A DNA stretch of 64,000 nt, from positions 5,019,792 through 5,083,791 of the forward strand of contig NC_091273.1 of NCBI RefSeq assembly GCF_042100115.1, given 5' to 3'. The DNA is from Alternaria dauci (Eukaryota > Ascomycota > Dothideomycetes > Pleosporales > Pleosporaceae). The position numbers were made by a program, and so were the translations under genes. Below, piece by piece: positions 12,723 through 25,251 of the stretch. Position 1 is the stretch's first letter. Each line of letters opens with the position of its first letter. Under the pieces are notes generated by a model. That model searched no databases. It had not been told where the DNA came from and worked only from the letters and a program-made list of their open reading frames with translations.

Positions 12723-14619
12723 TAATTAGTCCTAATCTATCCTAGTAGCTATTTATTCTAAAGGGTCTTACTACAGGTAGATAAATACTAAAATAGTAGT
12801 TATAGCTATAGTAGAACGCTTTCGCCTAAGAAGTTTAATATCTTTCTACCCTAGTTAGCCTAGATAGGGCTAAGTTTAGGTAGATAATTCCTTAACTTTA
12901 GAATTAACGCTTAGGGGTTTACTAATATAAGTGCGTTTTTCGTAGACTCTAGGCCTACTATAAAGCTAGCTAGAGCCTACCTAAGCCTACCTATAGGTCG
13001 CCTATCTTAATCCGCAGCTAGAACCTGTAACGTAATCCTTAGAGTTAGTAACTAAGCACTAAACTAGTTACTCCCTTTTAGAGCTACTTTTAAGAGAGAT
13101 AAATCTACACTAGTAATATACTATAGCTAAAACTATAGGTTATTAAAACGCTACCTAGACTATAAATAGTCTAGGGTTAAATAGACCTACACCTAGGGAC
13201 CTAATACCTAGGATTTAGGCTATAGACTAAGTCGTAGTAGGTTATAAATTAAGACGCTTCTCTATTACCTAGCTACCTAAATAACTTAAAGCTGCTAGGG
13301 TTAGCTCTAACCCTTAGATCTTAATTTACACCTACTACTCATCGGCCCCCTATATTACTAAATTCTACCTAGATTAAGGTTACCCTAGATCTAGGTAAGG
13401 GATAGGAAAATAGATAATAGTCTCTACGATTTAATTTTAAACACTTATTAAAGGCTTTAAAGAAGCTAGCTATTACTATCTAAGAGTATAACGCGTGCTA
13501 CACCCCTAAGACTAGTAGGCTAGCTGTTAATAAATTTAAGGTAAGTCTCTAGTAAGAAGAGATAAAGACACCTAACACTAAGCAGAGCTTAAGTATATAA
13601 ATAAATAATTAGTAGTTATACCTTTTAGAAACTAAAGGGCGCTACGTACGTTTAAAATTTAGTAATTACTAAATAATATTATTTCCTAGTCTATACTAGC
13701 CTTCCTTATATGTAAACCTCTATCGCTAGAGGTCTCTAAAAACTAAACCCTTATTTTTTACTACCTATAATTACTTATAAAGAGGTAATCCTATAATTTA
13801 CTAATAGGGCAGAAACTTAATTAAACTATCACCGCCTAGGCTGCGAAAAGTAGACACCTATATAAACCTAGAAGAGCTACTGTCTACGCCTATTAGATCC
13901 TATTTAAGTAGGTATAATTAAGTTAACTATAACTACGTTAGTAGAGCTATTCGCAGTTTTACTTCCTACTTAAGCCTCTACAGCTTTGTCTTTAAGATAA
14001 GTATATACTAACTAGTAGAATTAACTAAGTAATAATTATTTACTAATAGCGCTAAGGCGCTATAGCTAAGCCCCTAAAGGAGCGAAATTATACTAAGAAG
14101 GGGATTACTAAAGCTATCCTAATCGCCCACCGTAAATGCGCGTAGGGTATAATTACTATAGGTAACTATTTATTTACCCCTACTAAGTTCCCTAAGGCGT
14201 AGTCTACTATAAAGCCTAATTAGCGTTACTACTAATAATAAGCCTATAGTATATACGCCTTAAGAGGAGTACTATTATTATAAGCCTTATATATATAAAG
14301 CGTAGATAGACCTACTTTAACGTACCCTAAAGATAATTTACCTATCTACTATAAGGTTTCTAGGGCTTTTTAGTTACTAAAAGTAAGTTTAGGTCTAGTA
14401 CTTAAAAATCTTACGCTATAGTTTAGGTAGATAACCTAACCCTTTTAAAAACTAGCTATAATTTACTAATTTAAATAGGCTTTCGCTAACCCTTATAAGC
14501 TGTTAACAGTCGCCTAGACCCTAGTAGCGCGCTAAATAGAGTTAACGTCTCTAACTACTACCTAGGTAATAGGGCTTATAAATATAAGACTAAAAATAGA
14601 ATATAGAAGATATAGCTAC
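12723..14619. other. RIP-mutated DNA, nothing recognised
   Basis: TA-rich, CA/TG-poor sequence with somewhat more GC than the stretch at 5.5-7 kb. Stops occur in all frames, and I recognise no protein motif or RNA gene. Confidence 0.6.
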
Positions 14620-15675
14620 CTCTAGGGGCGACCTACTATAATAAAGTAATTAGTATAGCCTAATAGCTAACTATCCGCGACCTAAGGATTTACGTAGGTA
14701 ACTAGCTATAGATAACCTACTATACTAAAGTAACTAGTATAGCCTAACAGCTAACTATCTACTACTAAGGGAGAAAAGTAGGTAGTTAGCTGCGGGTAAC
14801 CTACTATAATAAAGTAACTAGTATAGCTAAATAGCTAACTTTCTGTAACCTAACACCTATAGCGTACTACTAGCTATAGATAACCTACTACACTAAAGTA
14901 ACTAGTATAGCCTAACTACTAATATTTAACCCCTAAATTTAAGTAGGTAGCTAACTATAGGTAACCTACTACACTAAAGTAACTAGTATAGCTAAATAGC
15001 TAACTTTCTATAACCTAACACCTATAGCGTATTACTAGCTATAGATAACCTACTACACTAAAGTAACTAGTATAGCCTAACTACTAATATTTAACCCTTA
15101 AATTTAAGTAGGTAGCTAACTATAGGTAACCTACTATACTAAAGTAACTAGTATAGCTAAATAGCTAACTTTCTATAACCTAACACCTATAGCGTATTAC
15201 TAGCTATAGATAACCTACTACACTAAAGTAACTAGTATAGCCTAACTACTAATATTTAACCCCTAAATTTAAGTAGGTAGCTAACTATAGGTAACCTACC
15301 GCACTAAAGTAACTAGTATAGCTAAATAGTTAACTTCCCCTCCCCTAACTACGTAAGTAGGTAGTTAACTATAGGTAACCTACTATAATAAAGTAACTAG
15401 TATAGCTAAATAGCTAACTTTCTATAGTTAGATAATAAGGATAGGTAGCTAGCTATAGGTAACTTACCGCGTTAAAGTAACTTGTATAGCCCTACTACTA
15501 ACTTCCCCTCCCCTAACTGCGTAAGTAGGTAGTTAACTATAGGTAACCTACTATAATAAAGTAACTAGTATAGCCTAACAGCTAACGTTCTGCGACCTAA
15601 CACCCGTAGTAGTTAGTAAACTATAGGTAACCTACTATAATAAAGTAACTAGTATAGCCTAATAGCCCCCTTAAC
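14620..15675. repeat. about 13 tandem units of roughly 83 bp
   Basis: The block AAAGTAACTAGTATAG recurs about every 81-86 bases from about 14642 to 15648. Units alternate in their second half (TAACACCTATAGCG type and CTACTAATATTTAACC type), giving a weak two-unit higher-order pattern between about 14800 and 15300. Confidence 0.85.
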
Positions 15676-15984
15676 TATATAGCTAGAGTACTATCTTTCC
15701 TTAAATTAAGGTTACGTTTACGGAAAGGTGTTTTAACTCCTTTAGGCACCTAATAAATTAAGATACCTAATAGAATTACGCTTCGCCGCCTATAAGGATA
15801 AAGTATTAGCTAGTTTAACTACCCCCTTTAACTACTAACTTAGCTATTTACCCCCTAGGTTACCTACCCTACTATACTACTACGCCTAGCTATATTACCT
15901 TTTTAGCAGCTAACTTAGCTACTCGCCCCCTAAAGTTACCTACTCTGCTACACTACTACGCCCGTCTATATTGCTAACCTTTAC
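15676..15984. other. RIP-mutated flank between the 83-bp array and gypsy copy B
   Basis: About 310 bases of TA-rich sequence. Two similar stretches (around 15840-15880 and 15905-15960, both with TTAGCTA...CCCCCTA) suggest a degenerate repeat. No gene is seen. Confidence 0.5.
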
Positions 15985-15989
15985 CCTCT
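15985..15989. other. target-site duplication CCTCT, left
   Basis: CCTCT at 15985-15989 is repeated at 23162-23166 directly outside the two LTRs. A 5-bp duplication is usual for gypsy integrases. It shows that copy B is a true insertion with intact ends. Confidence 0.9.
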
Positions 15990-16465
15990 TGTTACACGGG
16001 GTTAGGCTATACTTCTCTAGGCTCGGTCCGTACTAAGGCGAGGTAGACTAAAGCGGTAGTCTGTGAGGTATCGTATGGAATAATTAGGTGGAAAAGAGTT
16101 ATCGTTGTAACTAAAGGATAAACAATACCAATTCTATAAATGATAGAATAACTAGTTGACAATCTGTGTAAGAGATGAACTATTTGAGTTAACCACAACG
16201 AGTGTAATAATGAGATCCAACACATTCTTATACCTATTGCTATAGGTCCTGTCCTCCTTACCCTCCCTTCCAAGAGGGAGGCCTAGGAGGGCCGTGACCT
16301 CCTAATCCTCACTGGCCTCCTAGAGGCTAGGTCTTGGCGGGATGCTATTCCTTTTACGTGATCTGGGCCCCGCCCTAGATCCACTTTCGTCCATCGTGTC
16401 CGCCCAATAGTCTTCCTTCATACGACCTGCATGAAAGGGAAGCAATTCCTTATTACCTTGTAACA
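15990..16465 (-). repeat. 3' LTR of gypsy copy B
   Basis: 476 bp, TG...CA ends, same length as the 5' LTR at 22686-23161. The two differ at scattered sites, mostly transitions (for example around 16070-16085 against the matching part of the other LTR). The insertion is therefore not brand new, or was RIP-mutated after insertion. Confidence 0.95.
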
Positions 16466-16604
16466 TTACCCCCCCTCTTAGGCGTATCGTCTTAATACCC
16501 TAGATTATCGTTTTCCCGCGCCTAGTCCGGCGGCGGTGGTGGAGGTATAGCTACTCTGGTGGTGTCGTATCCTCTCTTTCCTCTTTTCCTCACTTTCCCT
16601 GACC

Positions 16605-17249
16605 ATGCCCAAGGTTCAGACTTCTCAACGCGTCCGTACCCAGAACTCGACTCAACAGCGCTAGGCTCGTGCTGACCGTATCCGCTAATAAGGGAACGAG
16701 ATGACCTTTCGTTGCAAGCGGTGTGAGGAGAAGAATCTTCATTATTTCGTGGACACTGCCTCTGGGCAGTGTGCGGGCTGTATTTCGGTGAAAGCTAAGT
16801 GTAGCTTATTTGTGACTAAGGAAGAGTGGGAGAAGGTTAAGGCTGAAAAGCGCGAGAAGCGCTTAGCGCTTCTTCGAGCTGAGGCCGAGGTCGCTCGACT
16901 TCAGCTAGAAGTAGCAGAGACTAAGGCGCGAGAGCGAGCATTCGCTAATCAAGATCACGCTATTTTGAGTCTTCAGGATCGCGCGAAAGAGCAAGCCGAG
17001 GGGAACTCTGCCCCTGGTATGGACTTTCAACTAACTGAACTATCGCTACCCGGACTGTCGACTAACTTAGGCTGGTTGCAGGATAACGCTTCTTTCAATC
17101 CTTTTTCTAAATTCTTTTCTTCCCTTAAGGACCCGGTCCTCCCTTCTCTAGGTGTTTCCGATGGTACTCACGTACCTGTGACTTGCAGTTCGTCAAATTT
17201 TCTTTTAGTTCCCAAGTGTTCTAGCTCTCTAGCCATCCTAGCCACTTAA
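16605..17249 (+). pseudogene. antisense zinc-cluster/coiled-coil ORF inside gypsy copy B
   Basis: This reading frame runs opposite to pol and occupies the gap between chromodomain and 3' LTR. From ATG 16605 it has stops at 16662, 16686 and 16689 (TAG, TAA, TAA, all reachable from CAG, TGG or CAA by RIP), then is open from 16692 to 17249. The open part shows a cysteine pattern C-x2-C-x15-C-x2-C-x6-C at about residues 37-66, resembling a small zinc-binding cluster. A strongly charged Lys/Glu/Ala/Arg helix follows (about residues 70-120, likely coiled coil), then a Ser/Pro/Phe tail. About 290 bases overlap the 3' end of pol. I recall similar short proteins annotated in fungal genomes but cannot name a function. 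Confidence 0.6.
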
Positions 17250-20200
17250 CCAAGTATTTCCACTAACGACCGATTTTCCGCAGGTCCCTAATTTCTTCGA
17301 CCTCGTACTCATCGTCTTCGAGCTCTATGTCAGTAGCTAGCTCGGCATCTAGAGGTGCTCTTTCCAGGAGTTTCTTGTAAAAGACAGGGTGGATGCGCAT
17401 GCCTGGTGGGAGTTAGAGTTTGTAGTTTACGTTACCCATTTCCTCTAGAACCTCGAATGGTCCTATTCGGAGGTTGTCTAGTTTCTTGCTTGGTCGCTTA
17501 GTTTTCAAGTTCTGACGTGACAGGAAAACTTTGTCCCCCTTCTTAAAGGTTGGTCCCTTAATCCTTTGCTTATTAGCCGCCTTGGCTGTCGTAAGGTTCC
17601 TATGAGCTATGTTCTTACTTAATTCTTCGTGCAGTCCTCGCATCAAGCGGGCTTTGTCGTCTGCACCTACTGTGATACTCTCTATATCTTTTGGATCTCG
17701 ATGAGCAACCGGCTCATATCCGTAATTCGCGTAGTGTGGTGAGTACTTAGTCGTCGCAGACCTAGTACTATTGTAGGCTAATTGTGCTGTCGGCAAGAGT
17801 TCAACCTAATTGTCTTGCAGCTTGTTGGCGTACATCCTTAGATACTGTTCTAGTGTCTGGTTCGTTCGTTCTGTCTGGCCATCTGTTTCAGGGTGGAAGC
17901 TAGTTGATAGTTTCTTCTTCACACCCAGCTTTGCCAGGAATGTGTTCTAATACTTAGAAGTGAACAGTTTATTACGATCGGTGATGAATTCTTTAGGTAT
18001 CCTATGTTCTGATATAAGTGCCTTGCTGACCTCATACGCGCATTCTTCTGCCGTAATAGTTTCTTCCGTGGGCACAAACTTTGCTCCTTTCGTGTGACGA
18101 CACACGATGACTAGGACTGTGTCGCATAATCTTCTAGATCCTAGTTCTAACGACTTCGGGAGCTTCACTATAAAGTCCATTGTTACGCTGCTCCATAGTC
18201 TCGTTGGTGGCGGTAAGGGTTGTAACAGGCCATAGGGCTTATGTCTCTTAGGTTTGTTCTAATGACAAGCCAAACAGTTGCCTAGGACGTCCTGCACCTT
18301 CGCTCGCAAGCGTGGTATCGCAAACACCTTTAATAGTCGCCTGACCATTTCTTCTAGCGATGCATGTCCATACTCTAGGGACTCATGCAGTTCCTTGATG
18401 AGACTCGATCTCATGTGTGGGGGTACATATGTTCGATCGCTTCGAATCATATCTCGGTACTCTCGCTCGTCTTGTAACAGTTCGTTGGAGCCGTTCTCGT
18501 CAGGCTCGAACTGCCAGCTGGCCGCTCTCTGCTGCCACTGCTGCTGAAGTGTTTCTACCCGCTCGGCCACCTTAGCTATCTTAGCTAGTTCCGGCTGGTT
18601 GTAACGTAGTGTGCCATCAGGCATCTTCTTGAACATGGCGTTATGTGGTTCCTTATGATTTTCCTCACGTAAGTCGGATCTCCTGCTTAAAGCATCCGCA
18701 GCTCCGTTAAGCGTTCTAGCGCGGTGAGTTATCTTAAAGTCGAACTGAGCTAGCATCTCAGCCCATCGGACTTGTCGTCGGTTGAGTTTCTTCGTTGTCA
18801 TGAAACCTGCCAAGTTCTAGTGATTAGTAAAAACCTCGATCTAGTGTAGTAGTCCTAGCAAATAGACTTCCCACTGTTCAAAGGCATTGACTACTCCTAG
18901 TAGCTCCTTATCGTGAACGTCGTAGTTTAGTTCTGCTCCAGAGAACTTTCTTAAGTGGTAGAACACTAGTCTCCACTTTTTATCTGGGCACTGCTGTGAC
19001 AATACAGCTCTGAGTGCATAATCTGACGCGTTAGTCTTAACTCGCGTCTCTCGCTTTAGGTCGTACATCTCTAGTACTAGTGCCTCAAGGAATATCTGCT
19101 TAATTCGATCAAAAGCCTCCTAATGTTCCTCATTCCATTTGAAACCAACTTCCTTCTTCGTGATCTCAGAGAGAGGTGTTGTAATCTTTAAGTAATCCTT
19201 AATAAACTTCTAGTAGTAGTTGGCAAATCCTAGGAAGGATTGCACGTCCTTGACTGTTTTAGGCGTTGGCTATTCCTATACAGCCGCTGTCTTCTTTAGG
19301 TTCATCTTCACCCCCTCTGTAGATATTATAAAGCCTAGGTATTCCGTTTCCTTCGTGTGAAATTCGCACTTCCCCAGCTGCAGGTACAGCTTGTATTCCT
19401 TAAGCTTCCTAAGCACTTTCTTGACATGTTCCACATGTTCTTCTAGCGTCCCGCTAGAGTATACCAGCACATCGTCGATGTACGCTATAACAAAGATTCC
19501 AAGGTACTCGTGAAGAGCGTTGTTAATAACTGACTAAAACGTTGCCGGGGCATTCGTTAACCCAAAAGGCATTACTATGTACTCGAACAGTCTATATTTC
19601 GTTTTGAACGCTGTCATCCATTCGTGTCCTTCCTTGATCCTAATTCGGTGAAATCCTTCCCAAACGTCGAACTTCGTAAACCACTTAGCTCCCTAGAGTC
19701 GATCCATAAGCTCAGTTATTAGTAGTAAGGGATATCAGTTCTTCTAAGTAACGCTGTTCAACCTTCGGAAGTCGACACATAGTCGCCACTTCCCGTTAGG
19801 CTTCTTTACGAACAAGATGGGTGAGGCCATTAGGCCTGATCCTGGTCAGATAAATCCCTTCTTCAGATTCTTCTAGATGTACTCCCTTAGCTCAGCATCG
19901 TGCTCGGGCGATATGGGATACATAGGTCCTGGGCTTAACTTTGCCCCTTTATCTAGGATGATCTCGTGATCCCAATCCTGATGGTCTGCTAAGTCCGTGG
20001 CTTCGTTTTCCTCGAAGAGTTCTCTAAACTCGTTGGTCTGATACTCTCTTGGTATCTCTAGTGGTAAGGGTCCTTCCTTTGTGGTCGCGACTTGTCTTAT
20101 CTATATGACTCCTACTCTTTGAGGGTCCTTCTTATAGATTCTTATAATCTTATGAGGCGAGATCTTGCCGAACCTCCCGTCCTAGGTTGAGCTCTAGTCC

Positions 20201-20691
20201 TTCGGGCTCACTCTTTGGCGTACTCTAGCAACCTTGTGCATAGGTTCTCTTCTAAGTATCGTCTTCATTCGCTAGTTGATGGCGGGGTTATAGGCATCTA
20301 GCCAGTCATAACTAATTAACATGTCTAGTCCTCCTAGTTCTATTATGTCGATATTCATTTAGCACTCTATGCTAGCTATCCGTAGCTTTGTTGATTCGGT
20401 TTCTATCTGTATCATGCCGTTTCTATATTCTATGGGTTTCTCGTCGGCTAACAGTACTAATACTGGGTTCTTCTTAACCTGGTAGGGTAGTTCGTGTTTC
20501 TCCACTACTCTGGGTGAGATCATCGTTCGTGCGGCCCCGCTATCTACGAGCGCCTCGATGTTTCGTCCCTGTACAGATACGGTCGTGAGCAGCTGCTTCA
20601 CCCGACCATCGGTATCCTGCACCTTCCTAAGGGTCGTTTTAGGACTGCCTTCACCAGCGTAACCCTATCCCTAGCGGCATCCTAGTTTTTT
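16960..20691 (-). pseudogene. pol: pol of gypsy copy B (protease-RT-RNase H-integrase-chromodomain)
   Basis: One reading frame from the frameshift site to TAG 16962-16960, broken by scattered TAG/TGA codons. The protease segment 20359-20622 keeps ALVDSGAART. Reverse transcriptase keeps YIDDVLVYS near 19460-19485, and an upstream block with GLTNAPATF lies near 19540-19560. RNase H reads TNASDYA, with Asp changed to Asn. An HHCC-type region lies near 18245-18300, and an integrase core segment (MDFIVKLPKS) ends at 18180-17947. The region 17796-17413 carries the integrase C-terminal part. A chromodomain follows near 17220-17300. Several stops are shared with copy A, so they predate the split of the two copies. 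Confidence 0.9.
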
Positions 20692-22622
20692 AACTGCTTA
20701 CCTTTCCTGTACTTAGGAAAGTAGCCTATGTCATTCTTTAAGCTGTAGTGCGTCAAGCACCTGTCGTCGTAACAGAAGCTCTAATGAATGTTCTGGTGAG
20801 GTATCTCCTCCCTAGTGATCCTCTTCCTTGGTTAAGCCTTCTTGGCCTCGTGAATCTCACAATCTGCTACCTCGTAGATGTTTGATGATAGGGTGTGATG
20901 GTAATAGTCATCCACCTTGTGTGCTTCCTTGAGCTGCTTGCGATGGAAGTCACACCTGTTCCTGCATTGCGTCTATAGAAGTCTGTAGTGGATCTCCACT
21001 TTCTCTGGTTCGTGTAGATAGCAGATGTCTGCTAGACATTCGTCTGCCTAGAGGTTTAGGTGGCAGCACCGGTCCTGGTCTGTCCTGCAATCCTCCTTAT
21101 CTTGCTTATGGAACTCGCAATTTATCTTGCAGTCATACTAACACAAATCCTTGTGATCCTTGGTATCTTCTACTTCGTGGGCTTCTTGGTCCTCGACCTT
21201 AACTATTGGATTATCGAAGTAGGGTTGTTGGTGTATCGCCTGATACCTAATTTCTTCGGCATTCGGGCCGGTAATTATGATTCGTTCGCGAACCGTGCAT
21301 TCGTCGGCGTAGTGTGTCTTGTTACTACATACCTAACACTGGTTGTTGGCTAATCGTTCTATCACGATGGTGCCTTTGACCTTCCAGTCAGTCTTCTTTA
21401 GCTAGCCCATGGTGAGAACTTCGTTGTCCGGTTTAACTCTTGGGACGATTTCGTAGCCTTCCTTATCCTCTAAGCGTGCCTCTTCGTATAGGTCTAAGTC
21501 GCTTAGGTTGTTATCCAGCTCTATCCCGGCCAGGTAAGGCGTGCCTTGTCTGATCATCCAGATCTTAACAGCTGCCTGTTTGACTTGTTCTTCTTCGTAA
21601 TCCCTAGCGAAGTGTCCTGTCTTCCCGCATCGGAGACATGCTTTGTTGTCGTAACGCCGCTGGCGTTCTTCCTTAGAGAGACCGTCGTGTCTTTTACCTC
21701 CTTGGGTTTTCTTGTCTTTGGCCTTCTCTTGTACCTTACCAGTCATAATAGCGTCGCCATCCCTGTCGAATCTACCACGCTGTTTCTTCATGTTGGGTAG
21801 GTTGGGTTGGAAGTATTTCTTCTGATCGTTTCGTTCCTACAACCTGTTGTCGATACGCGTGGCTAGCTCGATTAGAGCGTGTAGCGTCCCGGGCTTATCG
21901 TGGTGTATAAGGCCGTCCTTGACATTCTCTTTGAGGCCTGCTTCGAATACCGTTCGAAGTGCCGCATTATCCTAATCGATCCGTGCTTGTAGTTGCTTAA
22001 ATTCCGCCGTGTATGCCGATACTGACGAGGTCTACCTTAGGCGAGTGATCTTCTTCTCTGCCTGGTTCTGAGCGTCTACTTCTCCGAAGATGCGTCCTAT
22101 CTCTTGCTTAAACTCTGTCTAACTTGCGAATAAGGTACGGGTTCCTTCTTTGGTGCCTATGTGTTCTGCATCTAGTAGATAATCGTCTACATAGGGTTGT
22201 ATCTAATTGGAAGCCTTATCCTTTATGTATGTACTGGCCATAAGGATCTTTTCCTGGTCGTTAGGTACCTTGTTGTACTCGCAGTACAGGTCGATGTTGG
22301 TGAGAAATACTCGTAGCTTTTCTCGTTCTCCACCGTATTTCTCTGGTGACGCTATCTTGGGTTTCTTTGTAGCAACGGGTCGTTCGTTAGGGGTTATCAT
22401 CAGTTGCCCTGCAAGCTGATTGATTATTGCCTGCATCTTAGCAATCTGCTGAGCCTGCGTGGTTGTGTGTTGCCTAAGATTCCTGAGCTTGGTGACGTTA
22501 GGGTTCTCTCCCTCGTCATCGGATGCTTCCAGCATCTCATTATTTTCTAGGGTAGGGCGTGCTGGCGTCAAGGGTCCCTGACCCTAAGCCCTGTTGTTCT
22601 GCGCGTTTCCCTGATGAGCTAT
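20682..22622 (-). pseudogene. gag: gag of gypsy copy B
   Basis: The frame runs from a lost start (ATA at 22622-22620 where ATG would fit; TG to TA is a RIP change) to TAG 20684-20682. Residues about 20-140 (22571-22203) include a coiled-coil-like Gln-rich stretch and a PEKYGGEREKLRVFL block typical of Ty3 Gag. A CCHC zinc knuckle at about 21640-21600 reads C-x2-C-x4-H-x4-Y, with the last Cys changed to Tyr (TGC to TAC). A second Cys/His-rich region follows (about 21300-20750). The knuckle normally binds element RNA in the particle. Confidence 0.8.
20685..20691 (-). promoter_or_regulatory. putative -1 frameshift heptamer, gypsy copy B
   Basis: A AAA AAC (GTTTTTT on +) is followed directly by TAG in the gag frame. 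Pol is in the -1 frame. Same as the site at 754-760. Confidence 0.5.
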
Positions 22623-22685
22623 TGTTAAATCTTAATTGGGCTGTCCTGTTGGTTAAACGTCCACTGATATCTAAGATGGTTAAAG

Positions 22686-23161
22686 TGTTACACGGGGTTA
22701 GGCTATACTTCTCTAGGCTCAGTCCGTACTAAGGCGAGGTAGACTAAAGCGGTAGTCTGTGAGGTAATATAGGGAACAATTAGGTAGAAAAGAGTTATTA
22801 TTATAACTAAAGGATAAACAATACTAATTCTATAAACGATAGAATAACTAGTTGACAATCTGTGTAAGAGATGAACTATTTGAGTTAACTACAACGAGTG
22901 TAATAATGAGATCCAACACATTCTTATACCTATTGCTATAGGTCCTGTCCTCCTTACCCTCCCTTCTAAGAGGGAGGCCTAGGAGGGCCGTGACCTCCTA
23001 ATCCTCACTGGCCTCCCAGAGGCCAGGTCTTGGCGGGATGCCATTCCTTTCACGTGATCTGGGCCCCGCCCTAGATCCACTTTCGTCCATCGTGTCCGCC
23101 TGATGGTCTTCCTTCATACGACCTGCATGAAAGGGAAGCAATTCCTTGTTACCTTGTAACA
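22686..23161 (-). repeat. 5' LTR of gypsy copy B
   Basis: 476 bp with TG...CA ends; the target duplication CCTCT follows at 23162-23166. It would hold the promoter for the element RNA. No TATA box stands out after RIP. Confidence 0.95.
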
Positions 23162-23423
23162 CCTCTCCCCTAGAATAAGAGCCCCCTTAGTAATTTAATC
23201 TACTTTTATTCTTAGTAGAGTTAATTTCTACTCTATATATTAACCCTATTAACTTTCTACTATCTCTAAGTCCTCTCCTATATAGTATAGGAATACCTTT
23301 TAGCTTAATTTTCGCCTTACGGGGTTAAGGTAGTAGAAAAGACCTTAGAGGTGCGCTTTTTTATATAAGAATCTAGGTAGATATACATAGCCCTATACAA
23401 ACTATAAGCTAGTTTTAAAAAAT

Positions 23424-23735
23424 ATAGAGTCTAGTAGTTTACACACATATAGCGATTTTAGAGAGTAATAAGAAGAAGAGAGTAACTTTAGAACTAGAAA
23501 AGGTAGAGTCTAGTAGTTTAAGAAAAGATAGAGTTTAGTAGTTTATATATATATAGTAATTTTAGAGAGTAATAAAAAAAGGAGAGTAACTTTAGAAGTA
23601 GAAAAAGTAGAGTCTAGTAGTTTAAGAAAAGATAGAGTCTAGTAGTTTATATATATATAGTAATTTTAGAGAGTAATAAAAAAAGGAAAGTAATTTTAGA
23701 AGTAGAAAAAGTAAAGTTTAGTAGTTTAAAAAAAA
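23424..23735. repeat. three 104-bp tandem repeats
   Basis: The block around AGTAATTTTAGAGAGTAATA recurs at 23451, 23555 and 23659, a spacing of 104. The first unit is the least mutated (AGCGATTTTAG, with CA still present nearby). Confidence 0.8.
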
Positions 23736-25251
23736 GATATAGTTTAGTATTTTTTAAAAAAAAGTTTTAATACTTTATTAAAATATATATAAAGTAAATA
23801 TTATATATAGAAAGGTAGACTAGTTATATAAGTAGCTTATATTTAGGTAAAAAAAAATAAGTAGATAAAGAGTATAAAAAAGTAAGAAAAGGTCTCTTTT
23901 TATATACTTTAAGGGAATATACTATCTATGTACTAAATTAAGTAGAATCTAGAAGTATAGCTTAAACTAGTCCTAGTAGAGTCTAGTAATTTAGAGGGAA
24001 AGAAAAAAAAAAGAAAAAAAAAGTATCTTCTACTTTAAAAATAAAAGTAGTAGAGTAGTAAAGTTATATTCTTATAATAAGTATAATAGTACTATTAAAA
24101 TAAAATTAAAAAAAATAATTTTTTTATTTATTAATTATACTATAAAATAGATATTAAGTATAAAAATAAAACTAGTTAAATAACTTTTTATTTAAGTAAG
24201 AAAGAAATAGTAAATACTAAAGTAAAAAGAGGAAAAAAAAGTACTTAGCTAAATAGAAAAAAAATAAGCTAGTTTAAAGTTAAGCTAAATAAGGATTAGT
24301 TTAAATTAAGTAATACTTCTTTTTACTTTAGCTATTATATACTTTTAATAATACCTTTAAATTAGGGTTATAATTAATACTAATAAAGTAGAGGATTTAG
24401 AAGTATATAAAAAATCTATTAACTTTTATAATAAAGATTTTTAGAAAAGCTTTAAAAAGAATAGTAATAATTAAAAATAAATTAATCTTAAGTTACTAAA
24501 TAGTACTAAGGTTTAAATAGTTAATAAAGTAACTATATAGTATAAATTATATAAAAGAAAGTAGGTAAAGTAAAAAAGTTTATAATAGTTAAAAAATATT
24601 AGTAAAAAATAATAGAGTAAAAGCTTTTAAGTATATAATAAAAAAGAGAAAGTAAAAAGAATAGTATATACTAAAAATAGTAAACTATATTAGAAGAATT
24701 ATTAGTACTATAATAAAGAAAAATAAAGTATTAGTATAATTTTATTATAAGTAAACTATAAAGTAAGTACTTATATTAGTAACTAAAAGATAGTAGATAA
24801 CTAGTATATAATATAAAGGTACTAGAGGTAAAAAATAATTCTTTAGTTTTAGTTCTCTAATATAAAAGTACTAAAGATAGAGAATTATTAAAGTTAAAGT
24901 TAAAGTTAAGGTTAAAGCTAGTATATAATATAAAGGTACTAAAGAATTATAAACTAAAACTAAAGAATTATTAAAATCCTTATAAGTATATAGAATTTAA
25001 AATACTATTTCTATAATTATACTAGTATAGTAACCCCTTTTCTTTTATAACTTAAGTATTTTATTCCTTAACTTATTATTATATTAATAATTAGTAGTAT
25101 AAATAAGATTTAAAATAATTTTATTATTTTAAAAACTAACTCTAGCTAATAATCTTATTAGTATAATATATATACTACTCTATATCCTTTTCTTTATTAA
25201 GATTTCTAAAGATCTCTATTAGTATTTATTTATATTTATATTTTTTTAAAC

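Larger units (their letters stand above)
15990..23161 (-). mobile_element. complete Ty3/gypsy chromodomain retrotransposon, copy B
   Basis: The 7172-bp element lies on the - strand. The 5' LTR is 22686-23161, gag 22622-20682, pol 20691-16960, the polypurine tract (CCCCCCC on +) about 16468-16475, and the 3' LTR 15990-16465, with CCTCT duplicated outside. It is less RIP-mutated than copy A but still interrupted by stops, and the gag start is lost. The bases next to the 5' LTR (CTTTAACCATCTTAG on the - strand) would be the primer-binding site; I did not match it to a tRNA. It is inactive by itself. Confidence 0.95.

Noticed and set aside
21060..21353. 97-codon hydrophobic open frame on + inside gypsy copy B
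   Set aside because: Antisense of the Cys/His-rich gag tail; the hydrophobic look comes from reading Lys/Glu-rich codons backward.
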